Source: Panopea generosa (lineage: Eukaryota > Mollusca > Bivalvia > Adapedonta > Hiatellidae). From it: a stretch of DNA of 64,000 nt. The notes under the pieces were generated by a model. The model saw nothing but the letters and a program-made list of their open reading frames with translations, did no database searches and was not told the DNA's origin. Every line of letters starts with the position of its first letter. Positions within the stretch are counted from its first letter, which is position 1. Positions 20,795 through 32,400 of the stretch are shown here, in pieces. A program made the translations under genes and the position numbers. Location: positions 96,573,582 to 96,637,581 of the forward strand of contig CM055897.1 of assembly GCA_029582155.1 (NCBI GenBank). The letters are read 5' to 3'.

Positions 20795-23700
20795 GCATTA
20801 AAGTATGGCTTGGTGGCAGTGAGATACAGCAGGTGCATCTATAAAACTTATAAATATAAGTATGGCTGGGTGGTAGTGAGATACAGCAGGCGCATTTATA
20901 AAACTTATAAATATAAGTATGGCTGGGTGGTAGGGAGATACAGCAGGGGCCTCTGTTAAACTTATAAGGATGGCTGGGTGGTAGCGAGATACAGCAGGGG
21001 CATCTGTAAAACTTATAAATATAAGTATGGCTGGGTGGTAGGGAGATACAGCAGGGGCCTCTGTTAAACTTATAAGGATGGCTGGGTGGTAGCGAGATAC
21101 AGCAGGGGCATCTGTAAAACTTATAAATATAAGTATGGCTGGGTGGTAGCGAGATACAGTAGGGGCATCTGTAAAACTTATAAATATAAGTATGGCTGGG
21201 TGGTAGCGAGAAACAGCAGGGGCATCTGTAAAACTTATAAATATAGGTATGGCTGGGTGGTAGCGAGATACAGCAGGGGCATCTGTAAAACTTATAAATA
21301 TAGGTATGGCTGGGTGGTAGCAAGATACAGCAGGGGCATCTGTAAAACTTATAAATATAAGTATGGCTGGGTGGTAGTGAGATACAGCACGGGCATCTGT
21401 AAAACTTATAAATATAAGTATGGCTGGGTGGTAGCAAGATACAGCAGCGGCATCTATAAAACTTATAAATATAAGTATATAAGTATGGCTGTGTGGTTTC
21501 GAGATACAGCAGGGGCTTGAATAAAATTATAAATATAAATATGACTGGATAGTAGGGAAATACAACAGGTGCATCTGTAAAACTTATAAATATAAGTATG
21601 GCTGGGTGGTAGCGAGATAAAGCAGGCGCATTTATAAAACTTATGAATATAAGTATGGCTGGGTGGTAGCAAGATACAGTAGGGGCATCTGTAAAACTTA
21701 TAAATATAAGTATGGCTGGGTGGTAGTGAGATACAGCAGGGGCATCTATAAAACTTATAAATACAAGTATGACTGAGTGGTAGTGAGATACAGTAGGGAC
21801 ATCTGTAAAACTTATAAATATAAGTATGACTGAGTGGTAGTGAGATACAGCAGGGGCATCTGTAAAACTTATAAATATAAGTATGACTGAGTGGTAGTGA
21901 AATACAGCAGGGACATCTGTAAAACTTATAAATATAAGTATGGCTGGGTGGTAGTGAGATACAGCAGGGGCATCTATAAAACTTATAAATATAAGTATGA
22001 CTGAGTGGTAGTGAGATACAGCAGGGGCATCTGTAAAACTTATAAATATAAGTATGGCTGGGTGGTAGTGAGATACAGCAGGGGCATCTGTAAAACTTAT
22101 AAATATAAGTATGGCTGTGTCATAGTGAGATACAGCAGGGGCATCTATAAAACTTATAAATATAAGTATGGCTGGGTGGTAGCGAGATACAGCAGCGGCA
22201 TCTATAAAACTTATAAATATAAGTATGGCTGGGTGGTAGTGAGATACAGCAGGGGCATCTATAAAACTTATAAATATAAGTATGGCTGGGTGGTAGCGAG
22301 ATACAGCAGCGGCATCTATAAAACTTATAAATATAAGTATGGCTGGGTGGTAGCGAGATACAGCAGGGGCATCTATAAAACTTATCAATATAAGTATGAC
22401 TGAGTGGTAGTGAGATACAGCAGGGGCATCTGTAAAACTTATTAATATAAGTATGGCTGGGTGGTAGCGAGATACAGCAGGCGCATTTATAAAACTTATA
22501 AATATAAGTATGGCTTGATGGTAGCAAGATACAGCAGGGGCATCTGTAAAACTTATAAGTATAAGTATGGCTGGGTGGTAGTGAGATACAGCAGGGGCAT
22601 CTGTAAAACTTATAAATATAAGTATGGCTGGGTGGTAGTGAGATACAGCAGGGGCATCTGTAAAAATTATAAATATAAGTATGGCTGGGTGGTAGTGAGA
22701 TACAGCAGCTGCATTTATAAAACTTATAAATATAATATGGCTGGGTGGTAGAAAGATACAGCAGGGGCATCTGTTAAACTTATAAGTATGGCTGGGTGGT
22801 AGTGAGATACAGCAGGGGCATCTGTAAAACTTATAAATATAAGTATGGCTGGGTGGTAGCGAGATACAGCAGCGGCATCTATAAAACTTATAAATATAAG
22901 TATGGCTGGGTGGTAGCGAGATACAGCAGGGGCATCTATAAAACTTATAAATATAAGTATGACTGAGTGGTAGTGAGATACAGCAGGGGCATCTATAAAA
23001 CTTATAAATATAAGTATGGCTGGGTGGTAGCGAGATACAGCAGGCGCATTTATAAAACTTATCAATATAAGTATGGCTGGGTGGTAGCAAGATACAGCAT
23101 GGGCATCTGTAAAACTTATAAGTATAAGTATGGCTGGGTGGTAGTGAGATACAGCAGGGGCATCTGTAAAACTTATAAATATAAGTATGGCTGGGTGGTA
23201 GTGAGATACAGCAGGGGCATCTGTAAAACTTATAAATATAAGTATGGCTGGGTGGTAGCGAGATACAGCAGCAGCATCTATAAAACTTATAAATATAAGT
23301 ATGGCTTGGTTGTAGCGAGATACAGCAGCTGCATCTGTAAAACTTATAAATATAAGTATGGCTGGGTGGTAGCGAGATACAGCAGCGGCATCTATAAAAC
23401 TTATAAATATAAGTATGGCTGGGTGGTAGCAAGATACAGCAAGGGCATCTGTAATACTTATAAGTATGGCTGGGTGGTAGTGAGATACAGCAGCTGCATC
23501 TATAAAACTTATAAATATAAGTATGGCTTGGTTGTAGCGAGATACAGCAGCAGCATCTATAAAACTTATAAATATAAGTATGGCTTGGTTGTAGCGAGAT
23601 ACAGCAGCTGCATCTATAAAACTTATAAATATAAGTATGGCTGGGTGGTAGTGAGATACAGCAGAGACATCTATAAAACTTATAAATATAAGTATGGCTG

Positions 23701-26700
23701 GGTGGTAGCAATATACAGCAAGGGCATCTGTAATACTTATAAATATGGCTGGGTGGTAGTGAGATACAGCAGCTGCATCTATAAAACTTATAAATATAAG
23801 TATGGCTTGGTTGTAGCGAGATACAGCAGCTGCATCTATAAAACTTGTAAATATAAGTATGGCTGGGTGGTAGCGAGATACAGCAGCGGCATCTATAAAA
23901 CTTATAAATATAATTATGGCTGGGTGGAAGCAAGATACAGCAAGGGCATCTGTAATACTTATAAGTATGGCTGGGTGGTAGTGAGATACAGCAGCTGCAT
24001 CTATAAAACTTATAAATATAAGTATGGCTTGGTTGTAGCGAGATACAGCAGCTGCATCTATAAAACTTATAAATATAAGTATGGCTTGGTTGTAGCGAGA
24101 TACAGTAGCTGCATCTATAAAACTTATAAATATAAGTATGGCTGGGTGGTAGTGAGATACAGCAGCAGCATCTATAAAACTTATAAATATAAGTATGGCT
24201 CGGTGGAAGTGAGATACAGCAGCGGCATCTATAAAACTTATAAATATAAGGATGGCTGGGTGGTAGCGAGATACAGCAGGGGCATCTAAAATTTTGTATA
24301 AATATAAGGATTGCTGGGAGGTAGCGAGATACAGCATGGGCATCTATAAAACTTATAAATTTAAGGATGGCTGGGTGGTAGGGAGATACAACAGGGGCAT
24401 CTATAAAACTTAATAATATAAGAATGGCTGGGCGGTAGCGAGATACAGCAGCGGCATCTATAAAACTTATAAATATAAGTATGGCTGGGTGGTAGGGAGA
24501 TACAGCAGGGGCATCTATAAAACTTATAAATATAAGTATGGCTGGGTGGTAGCAAGATACAGCAAGGGCATCTGTAATACTTATAAATATGGCTGGGTGG
24601 TAGTGAGATACAGCAGCTGCATCTATAAAACTTATAAATATAAGTATGGCTTGGTTGTAGCGAGATACAGCAGCTGCATCTATAAAACTTGTAAATATAA
24701 GTATGGCTGGGTGGTAGCGAGATACAGCAGCGGCATCTATAAAACTTATAAATATAATTATGGCTGGGTGGAAGCAAGATACAGCAAGGGCATCTGTAAT
24801 ACTTATAAGTATGGCTGGGTGGTAGTGAGATACAGCAGCTGCATCTATAAAACTTATAAATATAAGTATGGCTTGGTTGTAGCGAGATACAGCAGCTGCA
24901 TCTATAAAACTTATAAATATAAGTATGGCTTGGTTGTAGCGAGATACAGTAGCTGCATCTATAAAACTTATAAATATAAGTATGGCTGGGTGGTAGTGAG
25001 ATACAGCAGCAGCATCTATAAAACTTATAAATATAAGTATGGCTCGGTGGAAGTGAGATACAGCAGCGGCATCTATAAAACTTATAAATATAAGGATGGC
25101 TGGGTGGTAGCGAGATACAGCAGGGGCATCTAAAATTTTGTATAAATATAAGGATTGCTGGGAGGTAGCGAGATACAGCATGGGCATCTATAAAACTTAT
25201 AAATTTAAGGATGGCTGGGTGGTAGGGAGATACAACAGGGGCATCTATAAAACTTAATAATATAAGAATGGCTGGGCGGTAGCGAGATACAGCAGCGGCA
25301 TCTATAAAACTTATAAATATAAGTATGGCTGGGTGGTAGGGAGATACAGCAGGGGCATCTATAAAACTTATAAATATAAGTATGGCTGGGTGGTAGCAAG
25401 ATACAACAGAGGCATCTGTAAAACTTATATAAGTATGGCTGAGTGGTAGCGAGATACAACAGGGGGATCTATAAAACTTATAAATATAAGTATCACTGGA
25501 TGTTAGTGAGATACAGCAGCTGCATCTATAAAACTTATAAATATAAGTATGGCTTGGTTGTAGCGAGATACAGCAGCAGCATCTATAAAACTTATAAATA
25601 TAAGTATGGCTTGGTTGTAGCGAGATACAGCAGCTGCATCTATAAAACTTATAAATATAAGTATGGCTGGGTGGTAGTGAGATACAGCAGAGACATCTAT
25701 AAAACTTATAAATATAAGTATGGCTGGGTGGTAGCAAGATACAGCAAGGGCATCTGTAATACTTATAAATATGGCTGGGTGGTAGTGAGATACAGCAGCT
25801 GCATCTATAAAACTTATAAATATAAGTATGGCTTGGTTGTAGCGAGATACAGCAGCTGCATCTATAAAACTTGTAAATATAAGTATGGCTGGGTGGTAGC
25901 GAGATACAGCAGCGGCATCTATAAAACTTATAAATATAATTATGGCTGGGTGGAAGCAAGATACAGCAAGGGCATCTGTAATACTTATAAGTATGGCTGG
26001 GTGGTAGTGAGATACAGCAGCTGCATCTATAAAACTTATAAATATAAGTATGGCTTGGTTGTAGCGAGATACAGCAGCTGCATCTATAAAACTTATAAAT
26101 ATAAGTATGGCTTGGTTGTAGCGAGATACAGTAGCTGCATCTATAAAACTTATAAATATAAGTATGGCTGGGTGGTAGTGAGATACAGCAGCAGCATCTA
26201 TAAAACTTATAAATATAAGTATGGCTCGGTGGAAGTGAGATACAGCAGCGGCATCTATAAAACTTATAAATATAAGGATGGCTGGGTGGTAGCGAGATAC
26301 AGCAGGGGCATCTAAAATTTTGTATAAATATAAGGATTGCTGGGAGGTAGCGAGATACAGCATGGGCATCTATAAAACTTATAAATTTAAGGATGGCTGG
26401 GTGGTAGGGAGATACAACAGGGGCATCTATAAAACTTAATAATATAAGAATGGCTGGGCGGTAGCGAGATACAGCAGCGGCATCTATAAAACTTATAAAT
26501 ATAAGTATGGCTGGGTGGTAGGGAGATACAGCAGGGGCATCTATAAAACTTATAAATATAAGTATGGCTGGGTGGTAGCAAGATACAACAGAGGCATCTG
26601 TAAAACTTATATAAGTATGGCTGAGTGGTAGCGAGATACAACAGGGGGATCTATAAAACTTATAAATATAAGTATCACTGGATGTTAGTGAGATACAGCA

Positions 26701-27360
26701 GGGGCTTCTATAAAACTTATAAATATAAGTATGGCTGGGTGGTAGCGAGATACAGCAGGGGCACCTATAAAAATTATAAATATAAGTATATAAGTATAGC
26801 TGGGTGGTAGCAAGATACAGCAGGGGCATCTAAATTTTTTTATAAATATAAGGATTGCTGGGAGATAGCGAGATACAGCATGGGCATCTATAAAACTTAT
26901 AAATTTAAGGATGGCTGGGTGGTAGGGAGATACAGCAGGGGCATCTATAAAACTTATTTATATAAGTATGGCTGGGCGGTAGCGAGATACAGCAGCGGCA
27001 TCTATAAAACTTATAAATATATGTATGGCTTGGTGGTAGGGAGATACAGCAGGGGTATATATAAAACTTATAAATTTAAGGATGGCTGGGTGGTAGCGAG
27101 ATACAGCAGGGGCATCTGTAAAACTTATAAATATATGTATGGCTTGGTGGTAGGGAGATACAGCAGGGGCATCTATAAAACTTATAAATTTAAGGATGGC
27201 AGGGTGGAAGCGAGATACAGCAGGGGCATCTATAAAACTTATAAATATAAGTATGGCTTGGTGGAATCGAGATACAGAAGTGGCATGTATAAAACTTGTT
27301 AATATAAGTATGGCTGGGTGGTAGCAAGATATATCAGGGACATCTATAAAACTTATTAAT
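20795..27360. repeat. 57-bp satellite array, about 115 units
   Basis: The unit holds 'ggctgggtggtagcgagata' + 'cagcaggggcatctataaaa' + 'cttataaatataagtat'. At 57 bp (19 codons) the array stays open on both strands for very long stretches, the longest 1471 codons on the minus strand, but several units carry small indels that switch frame. Variants at the position after 'cagcag' (gggg, cgg, ctg, cag) mark sub-blocks. From 23.7 kb on, large blocks repeat almost without change at shifts of 844, 1182 and 2026 bp. Treated as a satellite, not a gene. Confidence 0.97.
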
Positions 27361-27544
27361 TTAAACAAGGGCGGTAAATTCTGCATAAATTCAAAACACG
27401 GTTATCTCCCATATCTCCAAGAGTACCCCTGGTGATTATGGAGACAATTGCTGTATGACCTGTAGTTAGTAAACTATAGCTTGTTATAAAACTTCTTATA
27501 TAAAAAGTGATCTAAAACTGATGGAATTGAAGCCAAATAAAGTG
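27361..27544 (+). repeat. Right flank of the 57-bp array, element-like
   Basis: 'acaagggcggtaaattctgc' followed by 'catatctccaagagtacccc' resembles the internal phrases of the ACAAGAG-type elements ('gggccataattctgcc'). No clear end hairpin was found. Confidence 0.4.
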
Positions 27545-27836
27545 TTTGTTTGTTGAAATATATAGCATCATTTTTATTTCCATCGAGGGCTAACAGATGA
27601 TCAGTTCCTTTAACCACTCTCTCCTGGGATCCTGGAAATTTAATTAGTAGTCCTACACACCTATCTCTGCAAGTAACTGATAACTTTCCCACTTAAATCA
27701 GAAATGAGAGACAATTGATAATGACACGAAATGTTTTATATCAGTCATCACAGAGGTGGTGGCCAGGTAGGGATATGAACTTACGACACCTGGTTTACTA
27801 GTCAGACACACTACCAACTGACCTTACTGGCCCAAC
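27545..27836 (-). repeat. SINE family A, full length
   Basis: On the minus strand from 27836: a tRNA-like head with 'gtcagttggtagtgtgtctg' (A box) and 'cgtaagttcatatccctacc' (B box), then the body ('actggttaa'-region diverged, 'tcctgggatcc'-like patch near 27630) and a 3' end near 'tgatgctatatatttcaac'. Confidence 0.8.
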
Positions 27837-28927
27837 CCAAATAAAGTGTGAACTCATTCAGAAGTTACTCTAAGCTTTCTGTTCTGATGATGTCACCGAT
27901 ACCATTTGCAAATAAGGTAGACCAGGATCAGCCTGTATATAACCTGCAACCTGACCAGGGTGCACATTGTGTGACTGTCAGTCAGTAAGTATCCTGGACA
28001 CCTTTCAGGAAAAATGAAGGAAAATATTGTTGAAATTCAGCTATTTAAGGGTTATCCAGGATGAAATATTATCATACCAATGTCACTTTTGCTTGGAATG
28101 CCATAATTAAGTTATAAAAATGTTATTCTTCTCAATGCAAACCTTGTAGGACCTGTGCCAACAACATTTCATCATTTTTACATTAGCCAAATGAACACTT
28201 CTTTCACTAAAAATAAATAAATCACAAACAATCAGTCATACTTGTTCAAATGGAAAAAAAAAAAAGTCTCTAAAAACTCTAAAAAACTTACTTTTAGAAA
28301 ATGTTTCTATAAACCAATGACTGTCAAAGAAACAAAAACTAGCAGTAAATAAGATTTTATAAATAGGGATTACTCATTGCTTCCTGATTGGATTACGGGA
28401 GGTTTGAGGTGAAAGAATTTGGCACAGATTTGTGCTGAGATGATCCCTGCCAATATCAAAACACAACATAACAGCAATTGTTTATTTTACTGAGATACAA
28501 AAAAAAACATACTGCAGGATAAAAACATCTCACTTGAGATCTCAGGTTGTTATTTTACTAAAGACTCTAGGAGGAATAGGTCAAACTAGTTTTACAGGCT
28601 CTCAAAGTCAAAATTGCAGGTAACTGACTTATCACAAATAGCACAGACATTTCTGAACTATTATCTGAACTATTTAAAGAGATGTTCTGTCGAGAATAAT
28701 GGGTGAAGATATATTTCACTCTTATTAAAGATAGGAAACCAGCAGTTCTGTGAGAAACAAAAGGAAAACACAAATTGCCTAATATTTTATTTACTATTAT
28801 TACTCCTCAAGCAGCTACCTGCTATGACTGGAAACAAGAACATTGGTTCGTCTGTTTTCAGATAATCTTAATTTGCAACTAGATAAATATCATAAACTTC
28901 AAACAAGCAGCCAAAATTTATGTTCTT
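27837..28927. other. No gene; weak repeat traces
   Basis: Near 27930-27990 'agaccaggatcagcctg' and 'cctgaccagggtgcac' form an imperfect palindrome like one common in bivalve genomes (recollection, not tested). A possible 29-bp minus-strand micro-exon at 28292-28320 is discussed among the findings. Otherwise unassigned AT-rich sequence. Confidence 0.4.
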
Positions 28928-29020
28928 TTAGAGCTAATTAATCTGTATTTACCAACAACCTTTCTTGAAATACCACTTTTGCTCCTTTCCTTGACCAGCT
29001 GCTTAAGACAGATTTAACTG
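28928..29020 (+). mobile_element. Fragment of the 178-bp CAGT MITE
   Basis: 'gagctaattaatctgtattt' through 'gcttaagacagatttaactg' matches the right half of the elements at 59151-59328 and 63783-63960. The left half is missing. Confidence 0.75.
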
Positions 29021-29471
29021 TTTCATAATAAACTCTTCTATCCATTCTTAGGACCATTTCATTGTTGTTTTGGAGGGGTGTTAAAATAATAATAATAAAT
29101 AAATAAGAATAAAATAACTGAGAGCCAAACAATGTATACCATGTTCCGACTTTTCAAGTGACATCATTGATGCATGCAGCAAGCTTGTTATTCTTTTAAT
29201 ATTTCCAGTTACGTGCTTCTGACAGACAATTTATTTCAAGAAGTCCACAGACAAATTAACCCTTTTCTTGCCAAATGAGAAGGGAAAAGTTCACCTTGGT
29301 GCCAAACCATAATAAATATAATTAACGCATGTTGTAGCTACATAAATTCAACCTGCCCAATATCCATGAAATAGAACATTCTGGAATTGGCAACTAATCT
29401 GACCACACCCATGCATAAAACTAACATGTAAATATAAATATACAGGATGCATGTTAATCTCAACATCATCA
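29021..29471. other. No recognisable feature
   Basis: AT-rich sequence before the 38-bp array. Nothing was seen. Confidence 0.5.
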
Positions 29472-32400
29472 ACATCTCACTGCTGAGATCGTGGGTTCAA
29501 ACCCTGCTTACATCTCACTGCTGAGATCCTGGATTCAAACCCTGCTTACATCTCACTGCTGAGATTCTGGATTCAAACCCTGCTTACATCTCACTGCTGA
29601 GATCCTGGATTCAAACCCTGCTTACATCTCACTGCTGAGATTCTGGATTCAAACCCTGCTTACATCTCACTGCTGAGATCCTAGGTTCAAACCCTGCTTA
29701 CATCTCACTGCTGAGATCCTGGATTCAAACCCTGCTTACATCTCACTGCTGAGATCCTGGGTTCAAACCCTGCTTACATCTTACTGCTGAGATCCTGGAA
29801 TCAAACCCTGCTTACACCTCACTGCTGAGATCCTGGGTTCAAACACTGCTTACATCTCACTGCTGAGATCCTGGATTCAAATCCTGCTTACATCTCACTG
29901 CTGAGATCCTGGGTTCAAACCTTGCTTACATATCAATGCTGAGATCCTGGGTTCAAACCCTGCTTACATATCACTGCTGAGATCCTGGGTTCAAACCCTG
30001 CTTATATCTCACTGCTGAGATCCTGGCTTTAAACCTCCGTACATCTCACTGCTGAGATCCTGAGTTAAACCTTGCTTACATCTCACTGCTGAGATCATGG
30101 GTTTAAACCCTGCCTACATATCACTGCTGAGAACCTGGGTTCAAACCTTGCTTACATATCACTGCTGAGATCCTGGGTTCAAACCTTGCTTCCATGTCAC
30201 TGCTGAGATCCTGGGTTCAAACCATGCTTCCATGTCACTGCTGAAATCCTGGGTTCAAACCCTGCTTCCATATCACTGCTGAGATCGTGGGTTCAAACCT
30301 TGCTTACATATCACTGCTGAGATCCTTGGTTCAAACCCTGCTTACATCTCACTGCTGAGATCCTGGGTTCAAACCATGCTTACATCTCACTGCTGAGATC
30401 CTGGATTAAAACCTTGCTTACATATCACTGCTGAGATCCTGGGTTCAAACCCTGCTTACATATCACTACTGAGATCCTTGGTTCAAACTCTGCTTACATA
30501 TCTCTGCTGAGATTCTGGATTTGAACCTTGCTTACTTATCACTGCTGAGATCCTGGTTTCAAACTTTGCTTACATCTCACTGCTGAGATCCTGGATTCAA
30601 ACCCTGCTTACATATCACTGCTGAGATCCTGTATTCAAACCTTGCTAACATATCACTGCTGAGATCCTGGGTTCAAACCCTGCTTATATATCAATGCTGA
30701 AAACTGGGTTCAAACCCTGCTAACATATCACTGGTGAGATCCTTGGTTCAAACCTTGCTTACATCTCACTGCTGAGATCCGGGGTTCAAACCTGCTATCA
30801 TATCACTGCTGAGATCCTGGATTCAAACCCTGCTTACATCTCACTAATGAGATCCTGTATTCAAAACCTGCTTACATATCACTGCTGAGATCCTGGGTTT
30901 AAACCCTGCTTACATATCAATGCTGAGATCCTGGGTTCAAACACTGCTTACATATCACTGCTGAGATCCTGGGTTCAAACCTTGCTTACATCTCACTGCT
31001 GAGATCCTGGGTGTATACCCTGCTTACATATCACTACTGAGATCCTGGGTTCAAACCCTGCTTACATATCACTGCTGAGATCATGGATTCAAACCCTGCT
31101 TACATATCACTACTGAGATCCTGTATTCAAACCTTGCTTACATATCACTGCTGAAATGCTGGGTTCAAACCCTGCTTACATATCACTGCTGAGATCCTGG
31201 GTTCAAACCTTACTTACATCTCAATGCTGAGATCCTGGGCTCAAACCATGCTTACACCTCACTGCTGAGAACCTGGATTCAAACCCTGCTTACATCTCAC
31301 TGCTGAGAACCTTGGTTTAGACCCTGCTTACATCTCACTGTAGAGAACCTTGGTTCAAACCATGCTTACATCTCACTGCTGAGATCTAGGGTTCAAACCC
31401 TGCTTACATGTAACTGCTGGCTGGGATCCTGGGTTCAAACCATGCTTTCATCTCACTGCTGAGATCCTGGGTTAAAATCCTGCTTACATATCACTACTGA
31501 GATCTTCGGTTCAAACCCTGCTTACATCTCATTGCTGAGATCCTGGGTCCAAACCTTGCTTACATATCACTGCTGAGATCCTGGGTTCAAACCCTGCTTA
31601 CATCTCACTACTGAGATCCTTGATTCAAATCCTGCTTACATCTCACAGGTGAGATCCTGGGTTCAAACCCTGCTTACATATAGCTGCTGAGATCATGGGT
31701 TCAAACCCTGCTTACATCTCACTGCTGAGATCCTGGGTTCGAACCTTGCTTACATCTCACTGCTGAGATCCTGGATTCGAACCTTGCTTACATATCACTG
31801 CTGAGATCCTGGGTTTAAACCCTGCTTACATATCACTACTGAGATCCTGGGTTCAAACCCTGCTTACATCTCACTGTTGAGATCCTGGGTTCAAAACCTG
31901 CTTACATCTCACTGCTGAGATCCTGGGTTCAAACCCTGCTTACATATCACTGCTGAGATCCTGGATTCAAATCCTGCTTACATATAAGCTTACATCTCAC
32001 TGCTGAGATCCTGGGTTCAAACCCTGCTTACATATCAATGCTGAGATCCTGGGTTCAAACGTTGCTTACATATCACTGCTGAGATCCTGGGTTCAAACCC
32101 TGCTTATATCTCACTGCTGAGATCCTGGCTTTAAACCTCCGTACATCTCACTGCTGAGATCCTGAGTTAAACCTTGCTTACATCTCACTGCTGAGATCAT
32201 GGGTTTAAACCCTGCCTACATATCACTGCTGAGACCCTGGGTTCAAACCTTGCTTACATATCACTGCTGAGATCCTGGGTTCAAACCTTGCTTCCATGTC
32301 ACTGCTGAGATCCTGGGTTCAAACCATGCTTCCATGTCACTGCTGAAATCCTGGGTTCAAACCCTGCTTCCATATCACTGCTGAGATCGTGGGTTCAAAC

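Noticed and set aside
20772-25187. Minus-strand open frame of 1471 codons
   Set aside because: It is the 57-bp satellite read in one of several open frames. The opposite strand is open too, and units carry frame-switching indels. The same peptide pattern reappears in shifted frames.
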